Below, piece by piece: positions 47,221 through 57,750 of a stretch of 64,000 nt of DNA. Under the pieces are notes generated by a model that was not told the origin of the DNA, ran no database searches, and saw only the letters and a program-made list of their open reading frames with translations. Within the stretch, counting starts at the first letter, position 1. Every line of letters starts with the position of its first letter. Made by a program: the position numbers and the translations under genes. This stretch comes from Pseudomonas putida. GTDB lineage: Bacteria; Pseudomonadota; Gammaproteobacteria; Pseudomonadales; Pseudomonadaceae. The stretch is taken from the NCBI RefSeq assembly GCF_028682175.1, contig NZ_JANHKS010000009.1, positions 94,609-158,608 of the forward strand, in the 5' to 3' direction.

Positions 47221-49260
47221 ATGATCTCCAGCAAAGACGCCCCGGCCGACTCTGTGGCGACACGCCGCGTCATCCGCAAACAGTTCGCGACCCAGCTTGC
47301 CGTCGAGCGCACACGTCTTCTTTATCAAGGCTCGCTGCTGCCGACCTTGTTCATGTTCATCAACGGCATGCTCTGCGCCTGGCTGCTCTGGAGCCCTGAA
47401 CGCTATCTGTTGGTGGGCATCTGGGTCGGCTGGCTGTCGGCGCTGGTGTGTCTGCGGGTGTTGCAGGTGGCCGCGTTTCGCGCAGCACCGCCTGAGCGCC
47501 AGGCGCAGCCGATCTGGCGGCGCATGTTTCTCGCCGGGGCCTGCGTCAGCGGCCTGACGCTGGCCAGTGCGGCGCTGGTGGTGGTGCCCGTTGAAAGCTT
47601 CCTCCAGCAAGCCTGGGTCTTCGGCCTTATCGGCGCGGCGACCCTGTCGGCCAGTGTGGCTTATGCCGCCAGCATTCCGGCGTTCCTGACGTTTACCGTG
47701 CCTTGCCTGGCCCCGCCGATCGTTTACCTGTTCTGGGGCGGTGATGTGCCGTTGCGCGGCTGGGCGTGGCTGGGTCTGATCCTTCTATTGGCGCTGATCG
47801 TGGTGAGCGCGCAGGTCAACCGGTTGATCCAGCGCGGCCTGACCCGACGCTTTCAGAACCTGGCCCTGATCGAGCATCTGCAAGAGGCCCAGGCCAAAAG
47901 CGAGGCGCTCAATCAGGAGCTGGCCCGGCAGTACGAAGAACGCACCCGCTACCTGTCGCACTACGACGAACTGACCGGCCTTGCCAATCGTTCGCTGTTC
48001 AACGAGCGGCTGCGCGAGGCCAATCAGCGTGTTCGACAAGGCGGGCAGAACCTGGCCTTGCTGCACATCAACCTGGATCGCTTCAAGCTGCTCAACGACA
48101 GCCTGGGGCTGGATGTCGCTGACCAGTTGCTGCGTCAGGTCGGGCGCCGCCTGAGTGCCGAACTGTCCGACGCCGACACCATTGCCCGGCTGTCCGCCGA
48201 TGAGTTCGCAGTGCTGTTCGACACCCACGGCAACCTCACCACGCTGGCCCGCACCACCACGCGCCTGCTGGCCAAGCTGCGTGCGCCTTTGTCGGTGAGT
48301 GGGCATGAACTGGTCGTCAATGCCTCCATCGGCATCGCGCTGTTGCCCGAATCGGGCAAGGACGTGGTCGCGCTGGTCAGCCAGGCCAACATGGCGATGC
48401 AACACGCCAAGCACCTGGGCGGGAACAACTTCCAGTTCTACACCGACAGCCTTCAGGCGCGCACCCTGGAGCGGTTGCAAATGGAGATTCAACTGCGCCG
48501 CGCCATCGAGGAAGGGCAGCTTGAAGTGTTTTATCAACCCAAGCTTGAGCTGGCGACCGGGCTGCTGAATTCCGCCGAGGCGCTGGTGCGCTGGCGGCAT
48601 CCGGTCCGGGGCATGGTGCCGCCGGGGGAGTTCATCGGGCTGGCGGAGGAGAGCGGGCTGATCGCCGATATCGGGGAGTTCGTCCTGCGCCGCGCCTGTC
48701 GGCAGGCGTGCGAGTGGCAACGCAGCGGCCTGGCGCCGATCCGGGTGTCGGTGAACCTGTCCGTGCACCAGTTGCGTCAGGGCAAGCTGGTCAGCCTGGT
48801 GCGCCAGGTGCTCGATGAAACCGGGCTGATGCCCGAATACCTTGAACTGGAATTGACCGAAAGCCAGTTGCTCGACAGTGTCGAACACATCATCAGCACC
48901 TTCCAGCAGTTGCGTGAGCTGGGGGTGAAGCTGGCCATCGACGATTTTGGTACCGGCTATTCATCCCTGAGTTACCTCAAGCGTTTTCCGGTGGACTACG
49001 TCAAGATCGACCAGGCGTTCATTCGTGGCCTGAACGAGGGCACCGAAGACGCGGCAATCACTCGCGCCATCATCGCCATGGCCCACAGCCTGGGCCTGAA
49101 AGTGGTGGCCGAGGGCGTGGAAGACGCGCAGCAGTTGGCGTTTCTGCGGGCACATGCCTGCGATGAGGTGCAAGGCTACCTGATCAGTCGGCCGGTGGAG
49201 GCGAGTGCGATGGGCAATGTCCTGCGTGATTGTGTAGTGGGTGCCTGGAGTCATGCGTGA
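47221..49260 (+). CDS. Membrane GGDEF(degenerate)-EAL protein, probable c-di-GMP phosphodiesterase
   Basis: 679 aa from the ATG at 47221. About five or six N-terminal helices (residues 30-200) and a coiled coil precede a GGDEF domain in which GGDEF reads SADEF (LSADEFAVLF), so cyclase activity is unlikely. The EAL domain is intact: EALVRWRHP, ELELTES, DDFGTGYSSLSYLKRFP and VKIDQAFI carry the metal and catalytic residues. It probably hydrolyses c-di-GMP at the inner membrane, with the degenerate domain perhaps binding GTP. Earlier in-frame starts run through a REPIN and are rejected. Confidence 0.88.
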   Translation: MISSKDAPADSVATRRVIRKQFATQLAVERTRLLYQGSLLPTLFMFINGMLCAWLLWSPERYLLVGIWVGWLSALVCLRVLQVAAFRAAPPERQAQPIWRRMFLAGACVSGLTLASAALVVVPVESFLQQAWVFGLIGAATLSASVAYAASIPAFLTFTVPCLAPPIVYLFWGGDVPLRGWAWLGLILLLALIVVSAQVNRLIQRGLTRRFQNLALIEHLQEAQAKSEALNQELARQYEERTRYLSHYDELTGLANRSLFNERLREANQRVRQGGQNLALLHINLDRFKLLNDSLGLDVADQLLRQVGRRLSAELSDADTIARLSADEFAVLFDTHGNLTTLARTTTRLLAKLRAPLSVSGHELVVNASIGIALLPESGKDVVALVSQANMAMQHAKHLGGNNFQFYTDSLQARTLERLQMEIQLRRAIEEGQLEVFYQPKLELATGLLNSAEALVRWRHPVRGMVPPGEFIGLAEESGLIADIGEFVLRRACRQACEWQRSGLAPIRVSVNLSVHQLRQGKLVSLVRQVLDETGLMPEYLELELTESQLLDSVEHIISTFQQLRELGVKLAIDDFGTGYSSLSYLKRFPVDYVKIDQAFIRGLNEGTEDAAITRAIIAMAHSLGLKVVAEGVEDAQQLAFLRAHACDEVQGYLISRPVEASAMGNVLRDCVVGAWSHA

Positions 49261-49294
49261 AAAGTCCTACACTCCACGGCGACGAGTCGCTCAC

Positions 49295-49308
49295 AAACGA
49301 TCGTTTGA
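49295..49308. promoter_or_regulatory. 14-bp palindrome
   Basis: CAAACGATCGTTTG is a perfect palindrome between the EAL gene and the RpiR gene. It may be an operator for an unknown regulator. Confidence 0.35.
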
Positions 49309-49346
49309 GCATTGCAGGCTCGTTTAGCTGTGCGGCTTGCAGGTCA

Positions 49347-49361
49347 TGTAGTATAACTACA
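49347..49361. promoter_or_regulatory. HexR/RpiR-like operator
   Basis: TGTAGTATAACTACA is a palindrome with perfect 6-bp arms and fits the HexR pattern TGTAATnnnATTACA with one transition per arm. It lies 43 bp before the RpiR-family start, suggesting autoregulation. Confidence 0.6.
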
Positions 49362-49404
49362 AGAAAGCTACAACCCGGCCCATCCTTCTAATGAGTCCTG
49401 TCCT

Positions 49405-50271
49405 TTGAATCTGTTGCAGCACATCGCCCAGTCCCGCCATCTCTTGCGTAAGTCGGAGCTCAAGGTAGCCGACCATGTGCTGCTCGATCCTGCGGCAGTG
49501 ATGCATAGCTCCATGGCCGATCTGGCCCATAGCGTCGGCATCAGCGAACCCACCATCGTGCGCTTTTGCCGAGCCATCGGCTGCACCGGGTTCCAGGACC
49601 TGAAGCTCAAGCTGGCCCAGAGCCTGGCCGCTGGCGCAAGCTTCGGGCAGTTCGCGATCCACGAAGACGATTCGGTCGCGGACTACAGCCTGAAAATCTT
49701 CGACACCACGCTGCACACGCTGATGGAAGTGCGCGAGAAGCTCGACCCTCACGCGCTGCAGGCGGCCGTGTCGGTGATGGCCTCGGCCCATCGGGTGGAG
49801 TTCTATGGCTTCGGTGCATCGGGAGCTGTAGCGGCTGACGCCCAGCACAAGTTCTTCCGACTGTTGCTGACGGCTGCGTCCTACTCGGATCCGCACATGC
49901 AGGCCATGTCGGCCGTGACGCTCAAGCCTACCGATGTCGCGGTGTGCATTTCGCAGTCGGGGCGCTCCAAAGACCTGCTCATCACCGCCAACCTGGTGCG
50001 TGAGAGCGGCGCCAACCTGATTACCCTGTGCCCGAGCCAGACCCCGCTGGCGGAACTGTCGACGGTCAACCTGGCCATCGACGTTCACGAAGACACCGAG
50101 ATCTATACGCCGCTGACCTCGCGCATCGCGCATCTGGTGGTCATCGACGTGCTGGCTATGGGCGTCGCCATGGCTCGCGGCCCAAGCCTGGTCAACCACC
50201 TCAAGAGCGTGAAGCGCAGCTTGCGCAGCCTGCGTCTGTCGCCCAAGTCGATCAAGTCATCGGAAGATTGA
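49405..50271 (+). CDS. RpiR/HexR-family transcriptional regulator
   Basis: 288 aa, TTG start at 49405. The N-terminal HTH_6 domain (ISEPTIVRFCRAIGCTGFQDLKLKLAQ) and a C-terminal SIS sugar-phosphate domain (YGFGASGAVAADAQHKFF; ISQSGRSKDLLITA) define the family. Members sense phosphorylated sugars such as KDPG. With the palindrome upstream and the pyruvate carboxylase genes nearby, it may tune anaplerosis; it is probably not the zwf-linked HexR itself. The TTG start has no strong ribosome site and is uncertain. Confidence 0.82.
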   Translation: MNLLQHIAQSRHLLRKSELKVADHVLLDPAAVMHSSMADLAHSVGISEPTIVRFCRAIGCTGFQDLKLKLAQSLAAGASFGQFAIHEDDSVADYSLKIFDTTLHTLMEVREKLDPHALQAAVSVMASAHRVEFYGFGASGAVAADAQHKFFRLLLTAASYSDPHMQAMSAVTLKPTDVAVCISQSGRSKDLLITANLVRESGANLITLCPSQTPLAELSTVNLAIDVHEDTEIYTPLTSRIAHLVVIDVLAMGVAMARGPSLVNHLKSVKRSLRSLRLSPKSIKSSED

Positions 50272-50361
50272 AAGCCTTCACCAACTTGTAACGCTTTCGC
50301 CGCTTGATCGTCACGCCCCAAGGCCACCCTGTACTCCCGCACACGCAATGGGAGACAGGAT

Positions 50362-50580
50362 ATGCCTCGGCACTACGATGACTCACAGACCTCCAACGTC
50401 AAAACCCGCCGTCAGCAGGAAGACCAGCGCCGCATGGCGTTTCGGCGTGCGATTGAAACGCGGTTCGAAGACCGCCGCCTGACCCTCGAATTCGACGATT
50501 ACCTCGATGTCTCCGGTTCCTTCTGGCAGAGCGCTAGCGCTGCGGAAGCTGGCCATCAAAACGCGCGACCAGCTCGCTGA
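50362..50580 (+). CDS. PA3496-family small protein
   Basis: 72 aa, highly charged; MPRHYDDSQTSNVKTRRQQE and DQRRMAFRRAIE are nearly the same as the small PA3496-type envelope-integrity proteins of Pseudomonas. Its 3' end overlaps the end of the convergent LysR gene by 47 bp, which may have changed the original C terminus. Function unknown. Confidence 0.65.
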   Translation: MPRHYDDSQTSNVKTRRQQEDQRRMAFRRAIETRFEDRRLTLEFDDYLDVSGSFWQSASAAEAGHQNARPAR

Positions 50581-51469
50581 TCTGTGCACGTTCGGTGCGG
50601 ATGAACGCAAGGAAGGCGTGAGCCACCGGCGATAGGCGCTTATCCCTGGCCTGTACCACGCACCAGCTGCGATACAGCGGCAGCTCGGCCACCGGCAGCT
50701 CTTTGAGGGTTGCGGTGGCCAGTTCCAGGCTCAGCGCATGCCGTGTCAGCAGGGCCACACCCAGCCCCGCCACCACGCATTCGCGCTGCGCTTCGGCCGA
50801 GGACACTTCAAGCGTGTGCTCGAAGTGAATGCGCTTTTCCTTGAAATACTCTTCACAGGCCCGGCGCGTTCCCGAGCCGTGTTCGCGAACTACCAGTGTG
50901 TGGCCTTCAAGATCCTTGAGGGTTGGATTGGCCAGCTGCGACAGCGGGTGGTCCGGACGCGCGACGGCGACAATCGGGTTATTGAGAAACGGCAGAAACT
51001 CCAGCCCCATGTCCTGCGGCACCATCGACATCACCACCAGATCGTCACGGTTGTCTGAAAGCCTGCGAATCACCTGCGCTCGGTTGACCACAGTGAGGTT
51101 GAGCATGACTTCGGGGTATTGGCGCTTAAAAGCCGCGAACAGGTGAGGAACGAAGTACTTGGCGCTGGATTCGATCGCAAGCTTGAGTTGCCCCTGCAAC
51201 GAGCCCTGCATGTCGGAGAGCTGCATGTCGAGGTTTTCCAGACGCCCGAAAATGTCACGGCTGGCCAATTGCAGCGCCTCGGCGGCTTCGGTCAGGTACA
51301 GCTTCTTGCCGACGTACTCGAACAAAGGCTGCCCGATCAGCTCCTCGAGCTGACGAATCTGCAGGCTGACGGCCGGTTGCGTGAGAGACATTTCCTCAGC
51401 CGCGCGGCTGTAGGACCGCAGATCGCAGACTTCATTGAAGATCCGCAATTGACGCAATGTCATACGCAT
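50534..51469 (-). CDS. pycR: LysR-family regulator, probable pyruvate carboxylase regulator
   Basis: 311 aa from the ATG at 51469. The LysR HTH (TLRQLRIFNEVCDLRSYSRA, then SLTQPAVSLQIRQLEELIG) is at residues 3-60, then an effector domain. It is divergent from the pycA/pycB genes with a 223-bp gap, the arrangement of PycR in P. aeruginosa. It probably binds that gap and controls both directions. Starts at 51484 (TTG) or two codons after 51469 are possible. Confidence 0.85.
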   Translation of the reverse strand: MRMTLRQLRIFNEVCDLRSYSRAAEEMSLTQPAVSLQIRQLEELIGQPLFEYVGKKLYLTEAAEALQLASRDIFGRLENLDMQLSDMQGSLQGQLKLAIESSAKYFVPHLFAAFKRQYPEVMLNLTVVNRAQVIRRLSDNRDDLVVMSMVPQDMGLEFLPFLNNPIVAVARPDHPLSQLANPTLKDLEGHTLVVREHGSGTRRACEEYFKEKRIHFEHTLEVSSAEAQRECVVAGLGVALLTRHALSLELATATLKELPVAELPLYRSWCVVQARDKRLSPVAHAFLAFIRTERAQISELVARFDGQLPQR

Positions 51470-51692
51470 CAATGACTTACGCAATTTTCAAGCACTCCGC
51501 CAATGGCTGAAAGGTTAACTATAAGGTTTTACTTATGTTTAACCCAATTTTTACTCATTTTGGTTAATTGCTGATTCGTCATAGGGTGAGGCCATCGCTG
51601 CGACGCAACATGCCGCAACATTGATGTAGCGCAACGTCGCTTCGTACAGACCGGGTCTCCGGTCCGTCTGATCATCGGTCGAGGAAATGCCA

Positions 51693-53108
<1,416 letters not shown>

Positions 53109-53112
53109 ATGC

Positions 53113-53192
53113 AGCTGCAAGCTGCAAGCGGCAAGCTACAAGTCAAAGCGGATCGGCTTTTTCTTGCGGCTTGTAGCTTGAAGCTTGGAGCT
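53113..53192. repeat. Imperfect inverted repeat between pycA and pycB
   Basis: Left arm AGCTGCAAGCTGCAAGCGGC and a right arm ending GTAGCTTGAAGCTTGGAGCT can fold into a long imperfect hairpin. Its tip holds AAAGC-GGATCG-GCTTTTT, which resembles a small terminator or attenuator. Confidence 0.65.
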
Positions 53193-53206
53193 ATGAGGAG
53201 ATAAGA

Positions 53207-55012
53207 ATGACGAAGAAGATCTTTGTAACCGACACCATCCTGCGCGACGCCCACCAATCGCTGCTCGCCACCCGCATGCGCACCGAAGACATGCTGCCGA
53301 TCTGCGAGAAGCTCGACAAAGTCGGCTACTGGTCGCTGGAAGTCTGGGGCGGCGCGACGTTCGACGCCTGCGTGCGCTTCCTGAAGGAAGACCCGTGGGA
53401 GCGCCTGCGCCAACTGCGCGCTGCGCTGCCCAACACTCGCCTGCAAATGCTCCTGCGCGGCCAGAACCTGCTTGGCTATCGTCACTACAGCGACGACGTG
53501 GTCAAGGCCTTCGTCGCCAAGGCGGCGGTCAACGGGATCGACGTGTTCCGCATCTTCGACGCCATGAACGACGTGCGTAACCTGCGCGTGGCCATCGAGG
53601 CGGTGAAGGCTGCGGGCAAACATGCCCAAGGCACCATCGCGTATACCGTCAGCCCCGTGCATACCATCGAGGCCTTTGTTGCTCAGGCCAAGCAGATGGA
53701 GGCCATGGGTTGCGACTCCGTGGCGATCAAGGACATGGCTGGTCTGCTCACGCCGTTCGCGGCTGGCGAACTGGTCAAGGCGTTGAAAGCCGAGCAGTCG
53801 CTGCCGGTGTTCATCCACTCCCACGACACCGCTGGCCTGGCTGCGATGTGTCAGCTCAAGGCGGTGGAAAACGGCGTCGATCACATCGACACCGCGATCT
53901 CCAGCTTCGCCTGGGGCACCAGCCACCCTGGCACCGAGTCGATGGTTGCTGCGCTCAAGGGCAGCGAATTCGACACCGGCCTGGATCTGGAGCTGCTGCA
54001 GGAAATCGGCCTGTATTTCTACGCCGTGCGTAAGAAATATCACCAGTTCGAGAGCGAATTCACCGCAGTCGACACTCGTGTGCAGGTCAACCAGGTGCCG
54101 GGCGGCATGATTTCCAACCTGGCCAACCAGCTCAAGGAACAGGGCGCCCTTAACCGCATGGCCGAAGTGCTGGCCGAGATCCCGCGCGTGCGCAAGGACC
54201 TGGGCTACCCGCCGCTGGTGACCCCGACTTCGCAGATCGTCGGCACCCAGGCGTTCTTCAACGTGCTGGCTGGCGAGCGCTACAAGACCATCACCAACGA
54301 AGTGAAGCTGTACCTCACCGGCGGCTACGGCAAGGCGCCGGGCGAGGTGGACGAGAAGCTTCGTCGTCAGGCCATCGGCAACGAAGAGCTGATCGACGTG
54401 CGCCCGGCCGACCTGCTCAAGCCGGAAATGACCAAGCTGCGTGGCGAAATCGGCGCACTGGCTCAATCCGAAGAGGATGTGCTGACTTACGCGATGTTTC
54501 CGGACATTGGCCGCAAGTTCCTCGAAGAACGTGCAGCCGGCACCTTGGCGCCAGAGCCGCTGCTGCCGATTCCGGAGCCGGGCACCGTGGCCAGGGCGGG
54601 CGGCGAGGGCGTTCCGACCGAGTTCGTCATTGACGTACACGGCGAAAGCTATCGTGTCGACATCACCGGCGTGGGCGTCAAGGCCGAGGGCAAGCGCCAC
54701 TTCTACCTGTCCATCGATGGCATGCCGGAAGAGGTGGTGTTCGAACCGCTCAACGAGTTTGTCGGCGGCGGTATCGGCAAGCGCGCCCAGGCCAGCAAAC
54801 CGGGCCACGTCAGCACCACCATGCCGGGCAACATTGTCGATGTGCTGGTCAAGGAAGGCGACACAGTCAAGGTTGGCCAGGCCGTGTTGATTACCGAAGC
54901 CATGAAGATGGAAACCGAGGTACAGGCGTCGATTGCCGGCAAGATCGTGGCGATCAACGTCGCCAAGGGTGATCGCGTGAACCCGGGTGAGATTCTGATC
55001 GAGATCGAATGA
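53207..55012 (+). CDS. pycB: Pyruvate carboxylase subunit B (oxaloacetate decarboxylase alpha-like)
   Basis: 601 aa. TDTILRDAHQSLLATRMRTE opens the carboxyltransferase barrel; HSHDTAGLAAM holds metal-binding histidines; the C-terminal biotinyl domain carries ITEAMKMETEV with the biotinylated Lys. With PycA it makes oxaloacetate from pyruvate and bicarbonate. No sodium-pump beta/gamma subunits are adjacent, which favours carboxylase over decarboxylase. It follows pycA by 98 bp containing a repeat. Confidence 0.94.
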   Translation: MTKKIFVTDTILRDAHQSLLATRMRTEDMLPICEKLDKVGYWSLEVWGGATFDACVRFLKEDPWERLRQLRAALPNTRLQMLLRGQNLLGYRHYSDDVVKAFVAKAAVNGIDVFRIFDAMNDVRNLRVAIEAVKAAGKHAQGTIAYTVSPVHTIEAFVAQAKQMEAMGCDSVAIKDMAGLLTPFAAGELVKALKAEQSLPVFIHSHDTAGLAAMCQLKAVENGVDHIDTAISSFAWGTSHPGTESMVAALKGSEFDTGLDLELLQEIGLYFYAVRKKYHQFESEFTAVDTRVQVNQVPGGMISNLANQLKEQGALNRMAEVLAEIPRVRKDLGYPPLVTPTSQIVGTQAFFNVLAGERYKTITNEVKLYLTGGYGKAPGEVDEKLRRQAIGNEELIDVRPADLLKPEMTKLRGEIGALAQSEEDVLTYAMFPDIGRKFLEERAAGTLAPEPLLPIPEPGTVARAGGEGVPTEFVIDVHGESYRVDITGVGVKAEGKRHFYLSIDGMPEEVVFEPLNEFVGGGIGKRAQASKPGHVSTTMPGNIVDVLVKEGDTVKVGQAVLITEAMKMETEVQASIAGKIVAINVAKGDRVNPGEILIEIE

Positions 55013-55076
55013 TCGCGATGAAGCAACGATAAACAGCCTCACGCGCATAGACGCGGGAGGCTCAATGGTTACCTCT

Positions 55077-55105
55077 GGGGGAGCACTCGTGGCTCCCCTT
55101 TTTTT
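55077..55105 (+). terminator. Intrinsic terminator of pycB
   Basis: GGGGAGC(CACTCGTG region)GCTCCCC hairpin followed by seven T residues. Confidence 0.9.
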
Positions 55106-55136
55106 ATGCGCTCGATTTTGCGGCGCTGCAGCAGGT

Positions 55137-55709
55137 TCAAGGCTTTTTGTAATGCTTCTGGAAGAAGTGAAGCGCTTCCTTGAACGTCAGTTTCTTGTTG
55201 GCAACTCCAACCATGTCGTCTTCTGGCAGGTAGCTGAACTTGAGATACAGAACGTCTCCCTTGGCCTTGTCCTGATGCAGGATGCCATCGATAGCCTTCT
55301 TGAGGTCAGGCAATTTATCAAGTGCGCCGATCAGGCTTGCCCAATCAGGTGTCTTGATATAGGCGCTGTTGAGGAGAGCGGCGACCTTCACCAGCAATTC
55401 ATTGACCGGGAATATGCCGGTGAAACGGGTTTTAGGCTTGAATGGGCTGATTCCCATGTAGATCTTGGGAAGCTTGGCGATCTGCGATTCAACCCCGTGT
55501 TGCTGGTGGTTGAGGAGAAACTCAGTGATCTGCACCGGGGTGCCGACGATGACCAGTGATTGCACGCCAGCTCCGGTTTCAGAAAACAGGTAGTTGCCGT
55601 TCGTGGCGGCCACGGCTTTCTTCAGCTCGCCGCGATCAATGATGACGCTGTGGAGTTTGCCCACTTTCAGTTCTGGAGCGGGGACGCGCCATGGGTTTTG
55701 AGGTTGCAT
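55137..55709 (-). CDS. Hypothetical protein, orphan
   Basis: 190 aa, no signal peptide or membrane segment. It is Lys-rich, with mixed alpha/beta pattern and stretches such as PKIYMGISPFKPKTRFTG. I do not recognise the family. Base composition is clearly less GC-rich than its neighbours, and it sits between the pyc terminator and the acetyltransferases, so recent acquisition is possible. The frame is intact and has a normal ATG with GGAAGAA upstream. Confidence 0.6.
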   Translation of the reverse strand: MQPQNPWRVPAPELKVGKLHSVIIDRGELKKAVAATNGNYLFSETGAGVQSLVIVGTPVQITEFLLNHQQHGVESQIAKLPKIYMGISPFKPKTRFTGIFPVNELLVKVAALLNSAYIKTPDWASLIGALDKLPDLKKAIDGILHQDKAKGDVLYLKFSYLPEDDMVGVANKKLTFKEALHFFQKHYKKP

Positions 55710-55891
55710 ATATTCTTCCTTGAATGAATCGGGTTAAGTAGGTTCGCATCCTGCGAACACTCTCACCTTAGCCTCGCATTAGCCTGCTGCTCTGTCCTTA
55801 CGTGGTATTCAGCCGATTCCTACAGTGATTGCGGTGGACGGCCTCGTTTGTATTCACCGGCCGTCCGGCATGACGTTTCAAAATCGCAGGG

Positions 55892-56563
55892 TTACAACGC
55901 TCGGAAATGGGCAAGCGTGTCGATCTGTTTCCCGTCCTTGAAGTTATCCACAGCCAGCCAGCCGGCAAATGCCGGCTCGATCTGCGGCCATTCGCTGTCC
56001 AGGATCGAGTACCAGGCGGTGTCGCGGTTCTTGCCCTTGACGATCATGTGCTGGCGGAAGGTGCCTTCGAAACTGAAACCAAAGCGCTCGGCAGCGCGCA
56101 TGGAGCGGGCGTTGTTGGCGTTGCACTTCCACTCCAGGCGGCGGTTGCCCAGCGCGAAAGATTCCTTGGCCAGCAGGTACACGGCCTCAGTGCTTTTAGG
56201 TGTGCGCTGCATCGATGCGCCGAAGGTCACGTGGCCGATTTCGATGCGCCCGGCGCTCGGCACGATGGACATCAAGCTCAGAAAGCCGTCGATAGCGCCG
56301 CTCTGCTGGTCGATGACGGTGTAGAACCAAGGGTCGGTGCTGGCTTGCAGGCCCGCGAGGTAGTCATCGAATGCTGCGCGCTCGGTGAAAGGACCGACGG
56401 CCAGGTAATCCCAGAGCTTCGGGTCCGCGCCGGGGCCTTCCAGTGCTTCCCACAGGCCGGCTGCGTGCCTGGCGGCGTCGAGTTTTTCCAGGCGTACGAA
56501 GCGTCCGTTGAGGGTGTGGGTGTCCGGCAGTTTCGCCGATTGCCAATGTGCAAGATCTGACAT
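55892..56563 (-). CDS. GNAT-family N-acetyltransferase (RimJ/RimL type)
   Basis: 223 aa from the ATG at 56563. GRFVRLEKLDAARHAAGLWE opens the domain; RLEWKCNANNARSMRAAERFGF is the acetyl-CoA end with the N-x-x-S-x-x-A-A-E-R-x-G-F wording of the RimJ/RimL group. The acceptor is unknown. The open frame extends upstream into the next acetyltransferase and is not used. It follows that gene by 17 bp. Confidence 0.88.
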   Translation of the reverse strand: MSDLAHWQSAKLPDTHTLNGRFVRLEKLDAARHAAGLWEALEGPGADPKLWDYLAVGPFTERAAFDDYLAGLQASTDPWFYTVIDQQSGAIDGFLSLMSIVPSAGRIEIGHVTFGASMQRTPKSTEAVYLLAKESFALGNRRLEWKCNANNARSMRAAERFGFSFEGTFRQHMIVKGKNRDTAWYSILDSEWPQIEPAFAGWLAVDNFKDGKQIDTLAHFRAL

Positions 56564-56580
56564 GTTCAGGGTATCCGTAC

Positions 56581-57027
56581 TTACAGCGGTTTGCGGAACT
56601 GGATGAAGCCAGGGCGCTCTGCGATGCGTTCGTACAGCTGGATCGCCGTGGCGTTGGTTTCGTGGGTCAGCCAATGCACCTTGTCGGCACCGCCTTTTTT
56701 CGCGGCGTCGTAGACATACTCGATCAGCTTGCGACCCACACCGGTGCCGCGCTGGTCGGGCGTTACCAACAGGTCCTGCAGGTAGCAGGAGTAGTTGATG
56801 CTCCAGTTGGAGCGGTGATAAATGAAATGGACCATGCCGACCGCCTTGCCGTCTACCCAGGCAAGTGCCGCGTTGGTGGGCTCGTTGCTGTCCAGAAAAC
56901 GCTGCCAGGTGCTTTGGGTCACGGCGTCCGGCAACTCGGCCTTGTAGAAGGTCAGGTAAGCCTTCCACAGTGGCAGCCAGCTGGCGTGATCGTCTGCGGT
57001 GACGGGGCGGATGTGTACGTCAGACAC
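56581..57027 (-). CDS. GNAT-family N-acetyltransferase
   Basis: 148 aa. VHIRPVTADDHASWLPLWKAYLTFY at the start and LQDLLVTPDQRGTGVGRKLIEYVY, with the acetyl-CoA pyrophosphate loop RGTGVG, identify GNAT. ETNATAIQLYERIAERPGF closes the domain. It overlaps the paiB-like gene by 8 bp, so the three genes are an operon. Substrate unknown; a polyamine or small amine is plausible given paiB nearby. Confidence 0.88.
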   Translation of the reverse strand: MSDVHIRPVTADDHASWLPLWKAYLTFYKAELPDAVTQSTWQRFLDSNEPTNAALAWVDGKAVGMVHFIYHRSNWSINYSCYLQDLLVTPDQRGTGVGRKLIEYVYDAAKKGGADKVHWLTHETNATAIQLYERIAERPGFIQFRKPL

Positions 57028-57661
57028 GGTTTTCTCCTTGGCTCATCAAGCGTGCGATTTGCTGATCGTTCTGATCCTGGCTTTCGGCCAGGCCTTTGCT
57101 CACGCCGGCGATGTCTTCGGCGCTGCGGTTCTGGTTAAGTTTGCGTTTACCTTCCAGGCGCTCGATGGGGATGGCAAAGCCGACGATGCCCTTGAGCATG
57201 CTCTGAATATAGTCGGCGGGCGCATCGCTCACGGCCCAGGGCTGGGCGCGGGCGGCTTCGTGCTTGTCGGTAAGTCCGCTGACGATGGCCAGCAACGGTT
57301 CGGGATCGGTAATGACGTGTGGCCGTCCGTACGCATGCACGGCCAGGTAGTTCCAGGTGGGCACCACTTTGCCGTGCTCGGCCTTGGCGGCATAGAACGA
57401 CGGGCTGATGTAGGCATCGGCGCCCTGAAAGATGACCAGAACCTCGGCGCCGTTCGCCAACGCCTGGCATTGCGGGTTGGCCTTGGCCAGATGCCCGGTC
57501 AGGGTGCCATTGGGGCCTTGCGTCGGGTCGAGCAACAGCGGCACGTGGCTGGCCACAAGCCCGGTTTCGTCGAACGTGACCAGAGTGGCCAGGCGCGTAC
57601 CTTCGACTTGCCGGAACAGGCTGGCCTGGTCCTCATCTTTGAAGTGGCGGGGTGTGTACAT
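57020..57661 (-). CDS. paiB: FMN-binding negative transcriptional regulator, PaiB family
   Basis: 213 aa from the ATG at 57661. YTPRHFKDEDQASLFRQVE, ASHVPLLLDPTQG, YISPSFYAAK and VVPTWNYLAVHAYGRP are PaiB signatures; the last two help form the FMN site. In Bacillus the PaiA acetyltransferase and PaiB are paired; here two GNAT genes follow. It is divergent from the MocR-type regulator by 89 bp, which is the likely controller. Confidence 0.9.
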   Translation of the reverse strand: MYTPRHFKDEDQASLFRQVEGTRLATLVTFDETGLVASHVPLLLDPTQGPNGTLTGHLAKANPQCQALANGAEVLVIFQGADAYISPSFYAAKAEHGKVVPTWNYLAVHAYGRPHVITDPEPLLAIVSGLTDKHEAARAQPWAVSDAPADYIQSMLKGIVGFAIPIERLEGKRKLNQNRSAEDIAGVSKGLAESQDQNDQQIARLMSQGENRV

Positions 57662-57750
57662 GGGATTTTCCTTGGCGATTGGCTCAATCCTAGGCAGGCT
57701 ATTGGTCTGATGTAAGAACCATTCATGGTCAATTTCATAGGGCCAATCCA

